NCBI GenBank assembly: GCA_022266195.1
Contig: WHVY01000009.1
Coordinates: 1,488,001-1,552,000, forward strand
Direction of reading: 5' to 3'
DNA from: Tetranychus cinnabarinus
Lineage: Eukaryota > Arthropoda > Arachnida > Trombidiformes > Tetranychidae
DNA length: 64,000 nucleotides
This document shows, in pieces, positions 39,104-50,423 of the stretch. The notes under the pieces are model-generated. The model saw only the letters and a list, made by a program, of their open reading frames with translations, was not told the origin of the DNA and searched no databases. The position numbers were made by a program, and so were the translations under genes. Each line of letters opens with the position of its first letter. Position 1 is the stretch's first letter.

Positions 39104-40057
39104 TGAAAGGTTCGGTTACGGTAGCTATCTGATTAGAAGGCTGCAATACTTGCTTTCACTACAAGTTTTAAGTTCGTATCAAGGACCGATCTTGTATGTC
39201 CTAGCTGATTTGTACATGCACAAAGTGTTGAAGAGATCTCTTGAGAGATGGAACACAATTCAATGAGAATACTGAGAATTACTGGAAGTAACTTTATTGA
39301 AATTATAACTGAATTAAGAATATAAGAAGACTTCATAAAGAAGGTTTGGATATTTCTTGAGAAATAAAGGTTTAATTGAAACAATGAATTAAACAGAAGG
39401 GTGACTTACAAAAATTGAAAGTGAATTGAAATTAAGAGAAATTTGGTTTTTTATACCAACTGAAAAACAAAAGGATAATTTTGGAGGGAAACAGTTTGAA
39501 AGGGATAAGATTTCTCTGTCGACAGTTGTCTAACTTTTGGGTTACAATATGGTGACTAAAAAAGGTCTTATTAGTAATTAGCGTTGTTAAAGCTACTGTG
39601 CTTTACCCATTACAAGTCTTAGACATAGATATCTCTTGAGAGATAAGAGTAGCCTTTTTAGTGCTTTTGAGATTAAAACTAAGGTGAAGTAAAAGTTGAA
39701 AATAAAGCAAAATTAGAAAGGTAAATTTGGTACTCTTTCTTTTTGACACTCAAATTTCAACTTTAAGTTTTAAGACTTAGTTAACCAAGATTGTGGTCAA
39801 CTTAACATGGATTAGTTCAGCTAATTATTTGGTTTTAAGATTACAATTAGACTTAGCACTTAGATTGGCATGAGGCTGAATATTGGACAGAGGAAATCAA
39901 TATTGCTTGAGCAATTAAATCAAAATTAGGTTTATGAAAAACAATTGAATTGAATTAAATGAATGATTAATTGAATGAGAGAAAGATTGAATTCAGAGAT
40001 TCAAAGTCAAAGAGAGATGCATTGATTAAATTCAGTAACCAAGAATTTTACCCTACA
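39104..40057 (-). repeat. 5' LTR (954 bp), element promoter
   Basis: Pair of 28340-29293. In element orientation, the TATA box (about 39447-39455) precedes the poly-A signal at 39293-39298. Transcription would run leftward through gag-pol and towards the NYN-RRM gene at 25054-28098, which is on the same strand. Confidence 0.92.
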
Positions 40058-41525
40058 CATGTGTGATTAAGTTAAATAAATATTTTCAAACAAATGAAAC
40101 AATATCTTCTCAGCAAATCTCTCTCTGAAATATCATATGATATGATTTATATCACATTAGTAGAAATATTTACAACGAAAAATGCAAAGAAATCTATTTT
40201 GAATAATTTTATGAATGTTTCATCTTCAAATTAATTAACAAAAGTGTATAAATTGAAACTTAATTGAAACAATAATCAGCGTTTATAGCAAAGCGAAGAG
40301 GCTTAATTAGCATTGCTAATTCCTCTTTCAACTATTGAACACAAAAAATCTCGAAAACATTAATATTCTTGAATTTGATATTTTAAAATATTGTCCATTC
40401 AGAACGTTTGCAAGAGCCAGAGAAAATTTTACGTCAAAAGATCCCTTTCATCATTCAGCATTTGGGAAATTGATCTCATTTCATATATTCTATTTTTTGG
40501 TTGTCTGTGAACATTCTGGCTTTTGCTTTGTACTACGTAAAAATGAAAGAATAAAATTCAATTCAATTTTCAGTGATATTATTCTATGAATTAAATTGAT
40601 ACAAACAGAACTAGAACTTTTAAATTTCTTGCTTTCAGTTTAAGGTTTGTGGCACTGTATTTTGATGTGGATTCATGAAACGATAAAAAAATCATAGATG
40701 TAAGGCTCATAAATTTTTCAACCGAATTGAATAAAAATGAAATAAGTTTTCATATAAATCAAATAAATTGCTCAGTGTGCTCCGATTCAGACGATCGATC
40801 GTCTAAACTAGTACTATTGTCTCCGTCTTGGAAGTATGAATTGGAAGACTCAGGCTGAATCATCTAACTAGCCATATTCATTGATTCATATTAAAACTGC
40901 TTTTTTGATTATATTTATTAATTGTCAGTAAATTCCAGTCTAATTGCTTTTTCATACAAAAGAATGAAGGTTTCCTTAAGGAGCAAGTGATTTGAACTCG
41001 GATTGAAAGTTTAAGATTAGTGGATGAAAATTTACATAAAATGGAATGAGTTTGGATTGATGAGACTTGCAAAGGTTAACCTAACAAAAATTGACACTTT
41101 TATTGTTTATTGAGCTTGACCATACGAGTATTATCAATTGAGCTACTTATTATGTAGTTTGAGCTAACTCAAATATCAACTACACTAATGTAGTGCATAC
41201 AGGTGAATGAGTCCGATAGTTTTGTTCGCGGAATACCTTCTCTCGATGTTAAAGACTGTCTTAGTTACAATTTATAATTGCTCAATGGTGTTCCATAAGA
41301 CCCAAAACTCCTTATTAACTAAATCAACTAAAAAATCCGAAAAATTGGAAAAAATTTATTCTTTTCAATATAATTTTAATAAAATTTATACATTTAACTG
41401 ACAATATCGACTGGTCGACATTCCAACTGCTTTTCTGTAACTATAGTTGAAGTGGCCAAGTGGAAAAGGGTCAGAATTCAAAAATATATTTCTAGCGTTC
41501 TTTTTTGGATTCATAAATTTATCTG
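40058..41525. other. Displaced A-type upstream block and A/B spacer
   Basis: Before the retrotransposon insertion this DNA continued directly from 28335. It matches 1780-3290 segment by segment, including the T-T-T-A-T-A-C-A-C motif at 40244-40252 and the 240-bp block 40850-41090 that is nearly identical to 2790-3030. Bases 41400-41525 encode, out of frame, the lost C-terminus of the next B-type gene (P-L-G-H-F-N-Y equivalent). Confidence 0.6.
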
Positions 41526-43994
41526 CTAACATGCAACTTTGGTTGGACTTCTTTGGGTGGACTCCATTACAACTCTAACATCAAAATCATCATCCTTCTC
41601 ATGTAACATTTTGAACTTAATCTGGTCAATTCTAGCTTTTGCTTTTTTTCCTTTCTCTAGATCATCAACTGCAACCCAAATTTCATCTTCAAATTCAATG
41701 CAAACTGGACAGTCCATTTGTATCAAATTCAGTTTGATTATTGAGATCATTCCAGAAGTAAAATCAAAATCAGAATTGGTTTTTATAATGTATAAGTATT
41801 GCAGTTGTTTTACAATCGATTGAAATGAAGATGAATTTGAATCTAGTTTTTCCACTTGATTTTTGTTTTGGACAATCTTCTCGAGAACCTTTCGTTTATC
41901 GTTAATGATATAATACTCAGAGTAGCTGCAATACGCAAACGACTGGTGTTGGACATTACTTGTTCCACCAAATTCCCTAAAATAGGGAACTTCAGCAGCT
42001 GTCAACTTTTTAATGAAATGAAGAGCAGCGTGTGCTTCATGCCATGAATTGTATATTAAATTGACTTTTTCATACGCAGCTGTGGCAGCGAGTGGAATAA
42101 CTTTGCTAAACTTTACAACCATTTTTACGGCTTTTTCGAGCGCTAATCCGGGAAAAGAATTCGAACTATAGAATTGTCCAGAAACAGTAAAGTGAAAAAC
42201 CGATTCATTGCATTCTTGTTCTTGCATTCGTTGCAGTCTTATTCGTTCTATGATATTTGGTCTTTTGATTGACTTTGAACCTTCTAATTGGCTCGAAAGA
42301 AATGCTAAATCGTAAGCATCACCAGCTAAATCTCGAAAATTGATGGACTCTAAAAGTTCGTTTGAAGGTTTAGCTATTGAGACATCATTTTTTTGCTTGA
42401 GACTTGCCAAAAATCCTTTTACTCTTTTCTCAGAATTCTTACACAAATGTTCATCAGGAAAACCAATCCAAATCTCTCCTGAGATAGATTTAATGAAAAT
42501 GCATTCACGATTTCCTAAAATATTTTTACCGATATCTACGAAATGGTTGTGCAACTGAGATTCAATTTTTATCACAAGACAAGATAAGTCAAGTTGCTCA
42601 TTTAAACACCAAGGAATTCCAGGATATCGAGTCATTTTCTTTGCAGCTTTCAATTTCTGTGTTTCTGGTACTAACACATATTCTAAAGGCTCTAAATAAA
42701 GTGAACGCATTTGGGCGAGAGCATCTTGATAAACAGAAGCGGAATCGAAATGAGCACAATAAACATTTCCATCAAATATAACTTTTTTTGCTCCATAATC
42801 GTATAGTTTCTCAAACAGATTATAAAGTAGCGACCATTTAGTTGGCTCGTAATATGGCATAGGAGCAATAAAATCACAATTGAATCGAAAGAATATATTC
42901 CAATCAATATCATCGCAAGCGTGAAGAGTGGCCACACTAGAAGGTTCTCTGTTTGTGTCTATTACGTCGCATGATTCAACGGAGTATGTATTTTCGTCAA
43001 GTGTTAATGTCAGGTCAATCGGTGGCTCAGATATGACTGCATCTGGATAAATTATTTTAACTTTTGGTAAAAACTTTTGTCCATCAGATTCATACGAGAA
43101 GACAATCCAAAGATATGATTTCATTGATAGTATACATTGACTGCCTGATTGTTCAGAACACGCGATGCAAAACTTAATAATTTTGCTATCATCGGCTTCA
43201 TTAGAGATGTTCATCTTGATGAATGTTAATTGTTTCACTTCATTATTGTCTTTTGTCTGCATATCCACATTAGGCTTTATACATTTTAATATTCCAGTTA
43301 GAGGTGAGTCTAATAACAATTCAGCCTTTAAAATGGTATCATAATACCCAGCTCCATTTAATTGTTTAATGGCTTTTTCAGCATTGAACAAAGTACAGAA
43401 TCCGATGCAAATTGAACAATCGTAGAGAATGCCACTGTTTCCAATATAAAGATTATTCAAATCAGTCATCACTTGTTTGATGTTGTTTACAGAATAGTTC
43501 GTGACCGATATAAAATACATTGGTTCATCAGTTGATTTAACTAGCTCTAATACATCATCATTTAACATGAATATGTAGTCAGATATTTCATCAAGTTTAG
43601 GTGAGTACAAATCAGCTAATCCAATAAGATGAATTGATATATTATGAAGCTTCTTTAGATCACTCAAAGTACCATAATAATCGCCATCACATCCTAAAAA
43701 TATAATTGTACAATCTTGTCCAGCAACTTTAACGAATTTTCTCATTAATTCCAACATTTTATTATCAGCTGAATCTTTGATCCCATTGTAAGTTTGAAAA
43801 TCCAGATTTGTCAATGAATGGTCAACATTTGAAGGTAATTTATGAGCATCACAGACACAAAAGAAAAAGATTTCATTTAAATTGTAAGGGTGAATAATAG
43901 TTGATCGAATCAGGCCCACAACAGAATCAACTGATTGTCCTTTTGGTACATCGATATTGTCAATATTCCAAAAAACAGCACAAGGTTTACCCAT
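41526..43994 (-). CDS. NYN-domain/multi-RRM protein, B-type, catalytic Asp replaced (822 aa)
   Basis: Near full-length B-type paralogue of 3293-6091. The first catalytic position is Asn (F-W-N-I-D-N, residue 10) where every other intact paralogue has Asp. Asp77 (S-A-D-N-K) and Asp103 (G-C-D-G-D-Y) remain. The RRM-like units follow in family order: C-I-L-S-M-K, T-K-W-S-L-L-Y, E-I-W-I-G-F-P-D-E, V-I-P-L-A-A-T-A, M-I-S-I-I-K-L-N-L. The frame ends at V-A-C, because a few bases are missing relative to paralogues, which continue V-A-E-M or V-A-K-M. The last about 40 residues, including P-L-G-H-F-N-Y, lie downstream out of frame. The B-type upstream palindrome and TATA-like box are present at 44242-44292. 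Either an RNA-binding protein without nuclease activity or an early pseudogene. Confidence 0.8.
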   Translation of the reverse strand: MGKPCAVFWNIDNIDVPKGQSVDSVVGLIRSTIIHPYNLNEIFFFCVCDAHKLPSNVDHSLTNLDFQTYNGIKDSADNKMLELMRKFVKVAGQDCTIIFLGCDGDYYGTLSDLKKLHNISIHLIGLADLYSPKLDEISDYIFMLNDDVLELVKSTDEPMYFISVTNYSVNNIKQVMTDLNNLYIGNSGILYDCSICIGFCTLFNAEKAIKQLNGAGYYDTILKAELLLDSPLTGILKCIKPNVDMQTKDNNEVKQLTFIKMNISNEADDSKIIKFCIACSEQSGSQCILSMKSYLWIVFSYESDGQKFLPKVKIIYPDAVISEPPIDLTLTLDENTYSVESCDVIDTNREPSSVATLHACDDIDWNIFFRFNCDFIAPMPYYEPTKWSLLYNLFEKLYDYGAKKVIFDGNVYCAHFDSASVYQDALAQMRSLYLEPLEYVLVPETQKLKAAKKMTRYPGIPWCLNEQLDLSCLVIKIESQLHNHFVDIGKNILGNRECIFIKSISGEIWIGFPDEHLCKNSEKRVKGFLASLKQKNDVSIAKPSNELLESINFRDLAGDAYDLAFLSSQLEGSKSIKRPNIIERIRLQRMQEQECNESVFHFTVSGQFYSSNSFPGLALEKAVKMVVKFSKVIPLAATAAYEKVNLIYNSWHEAHAALHFIKKLTAAEVPYFREFGGTSNVQHQSFAYCSYSEYYIINDKRKVLEKIVQNKNQVEKLDSNSSSFQSIVKQLQYLYIIKTNSDFDFTSGMISIIKLNLIQMDCPVCIEFEDEIWVAVDDLEKGKKAKARIDQIKFKMLHEKDDDFDVRVVMESTQRSPTKVAC

Positions 43995-44872
43995 TACAGC
44001 TATTTTGGCTCATAAAAATATACTGTTTTAATTGTGACTTATGAAAGAAGAAGGCTAAACTGGAAAAATAACCTTTTAGTTTTACAGATGTTCCTACCAC
44101 CGTTAAGGCAATTTAAGCTTTGGTTGCTACAATCTTATTTACCGGGAAAAGCACTAGATTTGACTTATTGTTGAAAATTGAAAATTGTAATTGTAATTTA
44201 GTTCACATAGATGCCAGCACTTGAAAAGTACAGACACTCGGAAAAGCGTGTAAACGCTTTTTCGTTGTAAACTTTAATGTACAGTGTATAAAGTCCGTGA
44301 AAGAAGTGTTACAAAGAGCAGCAAAATGACGTTAACATTGAACCAACCCATGAACTGTGGACAAGTTTTTTCCAACTCTAAAAATTTTTACAGACTCTGT
44401 AATTATTGAATCATTGAACCTTTACCTCGTTCGTGAATATGATAAAAGAGCGTAATTTGATTGGTGAGTTTCAGCATCGTGATTCTGGTTGATAATAAAA
44501 CTTGAAACAAATTATATCTGCCAAGTGAAACTCTACCTTAGTGAGTTATCAATTAGTTACCATCTTACAAAAGAGGAATATTTAACCCAATCAGTTTGTC
44601 ATTTATAAACAATAAGTATGAATAAATAAGTCAACATCGCTATTCAAATTTATGTTCAGATCGTAAACAGTTAATTTTGGCAGTTTTTTGAGTTACTATT
44701 ATTCTGATTCAATTAATGAATTGACTCGAGATAAATTAGATTGTGTGATGAATTTTGTAAATCTACATTTTCTATTACAGAATCAATTTTGATTTTAAGC
44801 TGAAGATTCTCGAGTTCAAAGGTTCTGATGCATAGTACACTAAGGCTTTCGTAATGCATTTCATAAAAAGCT
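43995..44872. other. B-type upstream region and spacer
   Basis: Bases 44100-44410 match 6200-6480 and 20400-20650 and contain the palindrome (44242-44261) and TATA-like box (44284-44292). The remainder up to 44872 is AT-rich, without a recognisable gene. Confidence 0.55.
44242..44261 (-). promoter_or_regulatory. Conserved palindrome upstream of B-type gene 41526-43994
   Basis: A-A-A-A-G-C-G/C-G-C-T-T-T-T with a 6-base loop and T-T-T-A-T-A-C-A-C at 44284-44292. Same layout as 6318-6368. About 250 bp upstream of the start codon. Confidence 0.4.
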
Positions 44873-46405
44873 TTATTTAGACGAAATTTTTACCACAAGA
44901 CAGTGCATGTCAAGTTCTGTGCTTAAACACCAAGGAATACCATGTTTACATCGATTCATTTTCTTTTTAACTTCTTGTTGGTTGGGAATTTTTGACAAGG
45001 GGACGAATTGTAAAGGTTCTAAATAACGTGAACGCATTCGGGCGAGAGCACCTTGGTAAGCAGAAGCAGAATCGAAATTAGCACAGTAAACATTTCCATC
45101 ACGTATAACCTTTTTCGCCCCCAAATCATATAGTTTCTCAAACAGATTATAAAGCAGCGACCATTTGGTTAATTGGTAATGTAGCACAGGAGTAACACAA
45201 TTAGAATTAAATCGAAAGAAAATCTTCCAATCGTTATCATCGCAACTATCAAGGCTGCTAGCAATGTTAGACTCTGTTTTCGTTGATTTTTCTAAGGTTA
45301 CTGATTCGTTTGCTTCTTTAGGTTTGACATCAGCTCAACTGGTGCTACTGGAGCTTTGGTTTCGTGGAAATGCTACCCTAGCCTTTTCTGGTTTCGGTGC
45401 AGCTATGTTTGAGCGTTTTTCATCTGTGACTTTTAGTTTGCATGATTCAACAGTGTATGGGTTTGTGCATCAGATTTGAATGAAAAGACTATCCAAAGAT
45501 ATGATTTTCTGGATAAAATCCATTGACTGCCTGATTGTTTAGTACAAGCGATACAGTATTTAATAATTTGATTTTGATCGACTTCATTAGAGTTGATCAT
45601 CTAAATGAACATTAGTTGTTTCACTTCCTTATTTCTTTTAGTCTGAATAGTCAAATTAGGCTTTAAACGTTTTAATATCTCAGTTAGAGGTGAGTCTACT
45701 ATCAATCCAACCTTTAAAAACATTCCGTGAAACCGAAATCCATTGAATTTTTCAATGGCTTTTGCAGCATTCCACAAAGTTGTGAATCCAATACAAATTG
45801 ATTCATCAAATATTAGGATCGCACTACTTTGGACACTTTCAGTAATCTGACTATTCAAAGAAGCCATAACATAGTTGATGTCCATAGTGAGAGGATAATT
45901 ATTGATTGATATGAAGTACACTGGTTGATTTAATCGGCTTTAATACACCACTAGTCAACACAAATGTGTATTCAGATATTTGATCAAGTATAAGTGAGTA
46001 TGGATCATCTAATCCATTAAGATAAATTGATACATTATTAAGCTTCTTTAGATCACTCAAAGTACCATAATAATCAGCATCACCACTCAAGAGTATAATT
46101 GTACAATCTTGTCCAGCAACGGCAACGAATTTCCTCATCAAGTCCACTATTTTAATATCAGCGGAATCCTTAACTCCATTATAAGCCTGAACAATATCAA
46201 CATCCAAGTTTGTTAATGACTGGCCAACATTTGAAGGCAATTTATTAACATCACAGACACAAAGGAAAAATATTATTAATATTTCATTTAAATTGTAAGG
46301 TTTAGTTATAATTGATCTAATCAGCCTAATGATTGAATTACCTGATTGTCCTCTTGGTATTCCAACATTTTGAATATCCCAAAACACAGCACATGGTTTA
46401 GTCAT
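44873..46405 (-). pseudogene. Frameshifted NYN-RRM pseudogene, C-terminus deleted
   Basis: Begins M-T-K-P-C-A-V-F-W-D-I-Q-N-V-G at 46405 with an almost complete NYN domain (S-A-D-I-K and S-G-D-A-D-Y-Y present). The frame breaks at the NYN/RRM junction (V-L-K-P-I-K-S). The RRM continues in another frame (45601-45921), which ends in a stop right after K-Q-L-M-F-I. The second RRM-like unit and linker (45200-45600) are shifted again. The T-K-W-S-L-L-Y unit (44873-45187) is open but then the gene ends: everything C-terminal is gone. It closely resembles the copy at 55058-58431. Confidence 0.82.
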
Positions 46406-46902
46406 AATAATATTTATGTATCGCAATTAATTTTCAAGACAAATTGATACTTAACTGTATGATCCGAGAATTAGTAGCTTCACCAAACCAATGAATTTTT
46501 TAGCAAAATTAAGCATCAACAAGAATTACAATCAATGAATATAATTGTACTAACAATGGCCGTAAATCGATTTGTGAATTGTGTTATTAAATTAAAGGGT
46601 GTTTCGGAAAAAAATACAAATTATCTCACATTAGATTGCGAAAAGAACTGGTTTTGTTTCTTCAATTTTTTCATCTCAATCGTTACCATGATCTAATGCA
46701 AGATTTATGCATGCATATTGTGGGTCACAATCCAGATAAAATTCAAGAAAATTATTCTGATTGTAGTAATTACGAGAAGTAAAGTTGGATACAAATCGCT
46801 GACTTTTATTTATTTTTTCAAGATTTATAGGCATTTCTCCATTTATTAATTATGGGAAGATTACAGTTATGGACAAAGTATCGAAAATGCGAGTTCTTCG
46901 TT
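46406..46902. other. Spacer with shared flank repeat
   Basis: Bases about 46690-46800 match 11095-11210 and 63750-63830. No coding signal. Confidence 0.5.
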
Positions 46903-49599
46903 TTAAGTATCGAGCTGATGTCTTAAACTGACAAGATTTGATGATTGTCTTTCCAACTGGCTTCTAAAGCCATAATAAAAGGACTCCAATGGCGCAGCAC
47001 TATGTCTCGAATATATATTATATATATCTGAAGAACTCTTTTTTGGATTCCTCAATTCATTTGCCAACAATGTAACAACTTTCGGTGGAAATACCTCGAC
47101 GTATTGCATATCAACTCCAATATCAAAATCATCTTCGTCATTTGCATGCAACAATTTAAACTTCAAGTTGTCGATTATTTTAAATGCTTTGTATGCGTTA
47201 TCATGATCAGCAAATACACTGCAAATTTTATCTTCACATGCAATGTAAGCTAAACAGTCATTTTGTTTCAGATGCATTCCGATTATTGAGATCATTCCAC
47301 GTGTAAACTTAACATCAGGATTGGTTGTTATCTTGTAAAAATATTCTAGTTTCTTCACCAGCTCTTCATCTGAAACATCAACATCTGATTTCGATTGAAC
47401 TGTAGATGAATTTGAATCTATTTTATCCTCTTGATTTTTGTTTTTTATTATTTTTTCGTCAACTTTTCCTTTGTCGTTAATGACATAGTACTTGGAGGTG
47501 TAGGAAAAACACTGTTTGAAGTTATTTATTTTATCAAACTCTGCAAAATAGGGAACTTTAGCGGGTTTTAAGTTATTGATGGAGTTGCGAGCAGAGTTTG
47601 CTTCATACCATGAATTGTACACCAAATAGACTGCATCATCTTCTGCTGTGACAGCAAGTGGAATAACTTGGCTAAAATGCACCAAAATTTTAACAATCTG
47701 TTCGGGCGATAATTTAACCCAGGACATCAAATCACGAAAATTTGCATATACAGCAATGTAGTAAAGCGCTGCATTACATTCTTGTTTTTCCGTTCGTTGC
47801 AAACTTATTCGTTCTATGATCCGTGGTTTAGTGATCAGCTCAAAACATTGTAATTGGCTCGAACGAAATGCGAATTTATAAGCATTACCAACTAAATCAT
47901 ACAAATTGATAGATTCCAAAAGTTCACTGGAAGGTCTTGCTGTTGAGATTTGGCCACTTGAGCGCTTGAGACTTTGTCGTTCTTTGAAATGCTTTGCCTT
48001 TGAGACATTTTTGGACAACTTGATATTATCTAAAATTTTACTTACTTCTCTCTCCGATTCATTACAAGAGAGTTCATCAGGAAAACCGATCCAAAATTCG
48101 TCTATAACGAATTTGATGAAAATACATCTACCGTATTCTGCAACTGATTTCCAGATTTCCATGAACTCGATGTGAATCTGATCGCCAACTTTTACGACAA
48201 GACAGTGTATGTCAAGTTCTGCGCTTAAACACCAGGGAATGCTAAACTTATATCGATTCAATTTCTCTGAAATTTGTTTGTTGAGGTCTTGTTCGTTTAC
48301 GAATTTCAACGGCAGAAGCTTGAGTGAATCAATTTTTTGTAAAACTTCTTGATAAAGTGAGACAGAATCGAAGTGAGCACAATAAACGTTTCCATCAAAT
48401 ATAACTTTTTTTGCTCCATAATCGTATAGTTTCTCAAACAGATCATAAAGTAGCGACCATTTGGTTGATGCATTTGGCCCAGTAAGTGATGACGTCCTTC
48501 GAAAGAATATATTCCAACCATTAGCATCTTTGTTATCTACTCGAGAAGTTGCTTCGATTGAGATTTTTTGTTCACACGATTCAACAGTGTATGGGTTTTC
48601 GTGGCATATTGATGTCAAATCAATCGGTGGCTTTGAAATGGCTGCATCTGGATACATTATTTGAACTTTCAAAAGACACTCTTGTGCATCAGATTTGAAT
48701 GCAGAAACAATCCAAAGAAAAGGTTTCCTTGATAAAATACATTGACTGCTTGATTTTGTACTACAATCGATACAAAATTTAATAATTTTGCTATCATCGG
48801 CTTCATTGGAATTGTTCATCTTGATGAATGTTAATTGTTTTACTTCACTATTGCTTTTAGACTGCACAGGCTTTAAACATTTTAATATTACAGCAAGAGG
48901 TGAGTCTACTATCAATTCGGTCTTTAAAAAAGCTCCATGAAAATGCCATCCACTATATCTCCATTTGGCCATTTCAGCATGACATAAAGTAGGAAATCCA
49001 ATACAAATTGAATCACCAATTAAAATAGCACTGTTGCGGATACTTTCACTAATCTGGTAATACAAATCATTCATAACAATGTTGATGTCCATTGTAAGAG
49101 GATAGTTTTTGATTGATATGAAATACATTGGGGCAACAGGTGTCATCAGCTTAAATGTACGAGCATCCAATAAGAATCTGTAGTCAGATATTTGATCAAG
49201 TTTTCTTGACATTCGGTCTTCTTCTAAATTAGCAATATAAATTGTTACATTATGAAGCTTTTTTAGATAACACAAAGTGTTATAACAGTCATCATCATAA
49301 CTTATTAATATAATTGTACAATCTTGTCCAGCAAATGCAACGAATTTTCTCATCAAAAACACTATTTTCATATCAGCTGAATCGCTGTAAGCTGAAACGA
49401 TGTCAATACTAAGATCTGTGTACGGATCAATATCTAAAGGTAAACTATTAACATTACAGACACAAAAGAAAAAGATTTCACTCAAATTGTAAGGTTTAAT
49501 TATATCTGATCGAATCAGGTCCACAATATAATCAATTGATTTTCCTTTTGGTACATTAGCATTTTGAATATCCCAAAACACAGCACAAGGTTTAGCCAT
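46903..49599 (-). CDS. NYN-domain/multi-RRM protein, full-length, third subtype (898 aa)
   Basis: Counted from the conserved Met at 49599. An upstream in-frame Met at 49632 is less likely because a related copy has a stop in that stretch. The NYN domain has Asp10 (F-W-D-I-Q-N-A-N), Asp76 (S-A-D-M-K) and Asp102 (S-Y-D-D-D), but the usual G-T-L-S-D-L becomes N-T-L-C-Y-L. RRM-like domains follow at about 158-235 and 255-325. Then come T-K-W-S-L-L-Y-D-L-F, F-W-I-G-F-P-D-E, V-I-P-L-A-V-T-A and a last RRM-like unit (M-I-S-I-I-G-M-H-L). The end differs from A/B types: P-L-E-S-F-Y-Y-G-F-R instead of P-L-G-H-F-N-Y. The closest relative is 59093-61768. Predicted RNA-binding nuclease. Confidence 0.87.
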   Translation of the reverse strand: MAKPCAVFWDIQNANVPKGKSIDYIVDLIRSDIIKPYNLSEIFFFCVCNVNSLPLDIDPYTDLSIDIVSAYSDSADMKIVFLMRKFVAFAGQDCTIILISYDDDCYNTLCYLKKLHNVTIYIANLEEDRMSRKLDQISDYRFLLDARTFKLMTPVAPMYFISIKNYPLTMDINIVMNDLYYQISESIRNSAILIGDSICIGFPTLCHAEMAKWRYSGWHFHGAFLKTELIVDSPLAVILKCLKPVQSKSNSEVKQLTFIKMNNSNEADDSKIIKFCIDCSTKSSSQCILSRKPFLWIVSAFKSDAQECLLKVQIMYPDAAISKPPIDLTSICHENPYTVESCEQKISIEATSRVDNKDANGWNIFFRRTSSLTGPNASTKWSLLYDLFEKLYDYGAKKVIFDGNVYCAHFDSVSLYQEVLQKIDSLKLLPLKFVNEQDLNKQISEKLNRYKFSIPWCLSAELDIHCLVVKVGDQIHIEFMEIWKSVAEYGRCIFIKFVIDEFWIGFPDELSCNESEREVSKILDNIKLSKNVSKAKHFKERQSLKRSSGQISTARPSSELLESINLYDLVGNAYKFAFRSSQLQCFELITKPRIIERISLQRTEKQECNAALYYIAVYANFRDLMSWVKLSPEQIVKILVHFSQVIPLAVTAEDDAVYLVYNSWYEANSARNSINNLKPAKVPYFAEFDKINNFKQCFSYTSKYYVINDKGKVDEKIIKNKNQEDKIDSNSSTVQSKSDVDVSDEELVKKLEYFYKITTNPDVKFTRGMISIIGMHLKQNDCLAYIACEDKICSVFADHDNAYKAFKIIDNLKFKLLHANDEDDFDIGVDMQYVEVFPPKVVTLLANELRNPKKSSSDIYNIYSRHSAAPLESFYYGFRSQLERQSSNLVSLRHQLDT

Positions 49600-50423
49600 T
49601 TCAACTATTAATACTTTCAACACTTGATGCAAAAAGACTCAACGCTTGTTCTCATTCAACTAGCTTCATTAGGTGCATTGAAGAGGCATTTTTTGAAAAA
49701 TAACTTTATCGTATCCTAAAATCCTAGTCATCTACAGGATTTCCTGGAATTTTTTGCCTTTTTTAAGTGCTGACATCTATGTGAACTAAAGGGGGAAATA
49801 ATTAAATTTTGCAGTTTAACAATTAGCACGGTTTAGTGATTCCCCTTTAGCCTTTCTACCAAAGAGTTATGCAACAAGAGAGATCAGTTGAAGCAAATTT
49901 TGTAAAGTTGAGAAAAAGATTCATTTGGTCACACCTAGATGACACTAGGAGTAGATCAGCACCCAAAGAGTAACGCGAGGTAATCCGATTCAGATTGCAC
50001 TATCGTAAAGAATTGCACTTTTTTCAATTTTTCCAATGACCTGAGAATTTAATTTATTCATAACTTATATTATGAAGCGTCTTTGGGTCACTCAAAGTAC
50101 CATAATAATCAGCATCGCCACTTTACAATAGATCGTATTATCATAATATAAATAATATGCCAGTTTTTAACTTTTTACTGAGGATAGTCTAAAATGTTAG
50201 CCTTGATAGACGAAACTTATACTGTATGAGTTATACATTTCCTATGCATTAATGGTTGATAGTACCTGGGTATAAATAAGGTACTGATGAATGGCTAATC
50301 AATGATTGCAACATTGCACCTAAGCCCAAATATCTTTACAAATTAGACCCGAAGGAACATGAAGGATTCGTCAAAATACGAGTTTATTAAGAGTTTATAA
50401 GCTTGCATTTTAAAAGCATTTCA
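49600..50423. other. Spacer with small gene shards and a MITE-free paralogous site
   Basis: Bases 49600-49960 match the upstream regions of 53828 and 61768 but lack the small MITE present there (see 53953-54060). Bases 49990-50130 are NYN/RRM shards (I-L-Y/L-S-D-L region), similar to 62440-62580. Bases 50240-50420 match the A-type 3' flank at 24860-25050. Confidence 0.5.

Larger units (their letters stand above)
28340..40057 (-). mobile_element. Ty3/gypsy-type LTR retrotransposon, 11,718 bp, with extra third ORF
   Basis: Two 954-bp LTRs (28340-29293 and 39104-40057) bracket gag-pol and a large downstream ORF, all on the minus strand. A 4-bp target duplication C-A-T-G lies at 28336-28339 and 40058-40061. 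The LTRs have T-G...C-A ends on the plus strand and look identical by eye, implying recent insertion. Integrase follows RT/RNase H, which is the gypsy order. It interrupts DNA that is colinear upstream of other A-type NYN-RRM genes (compare 1780 and 23640). Confidence 0.93.
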
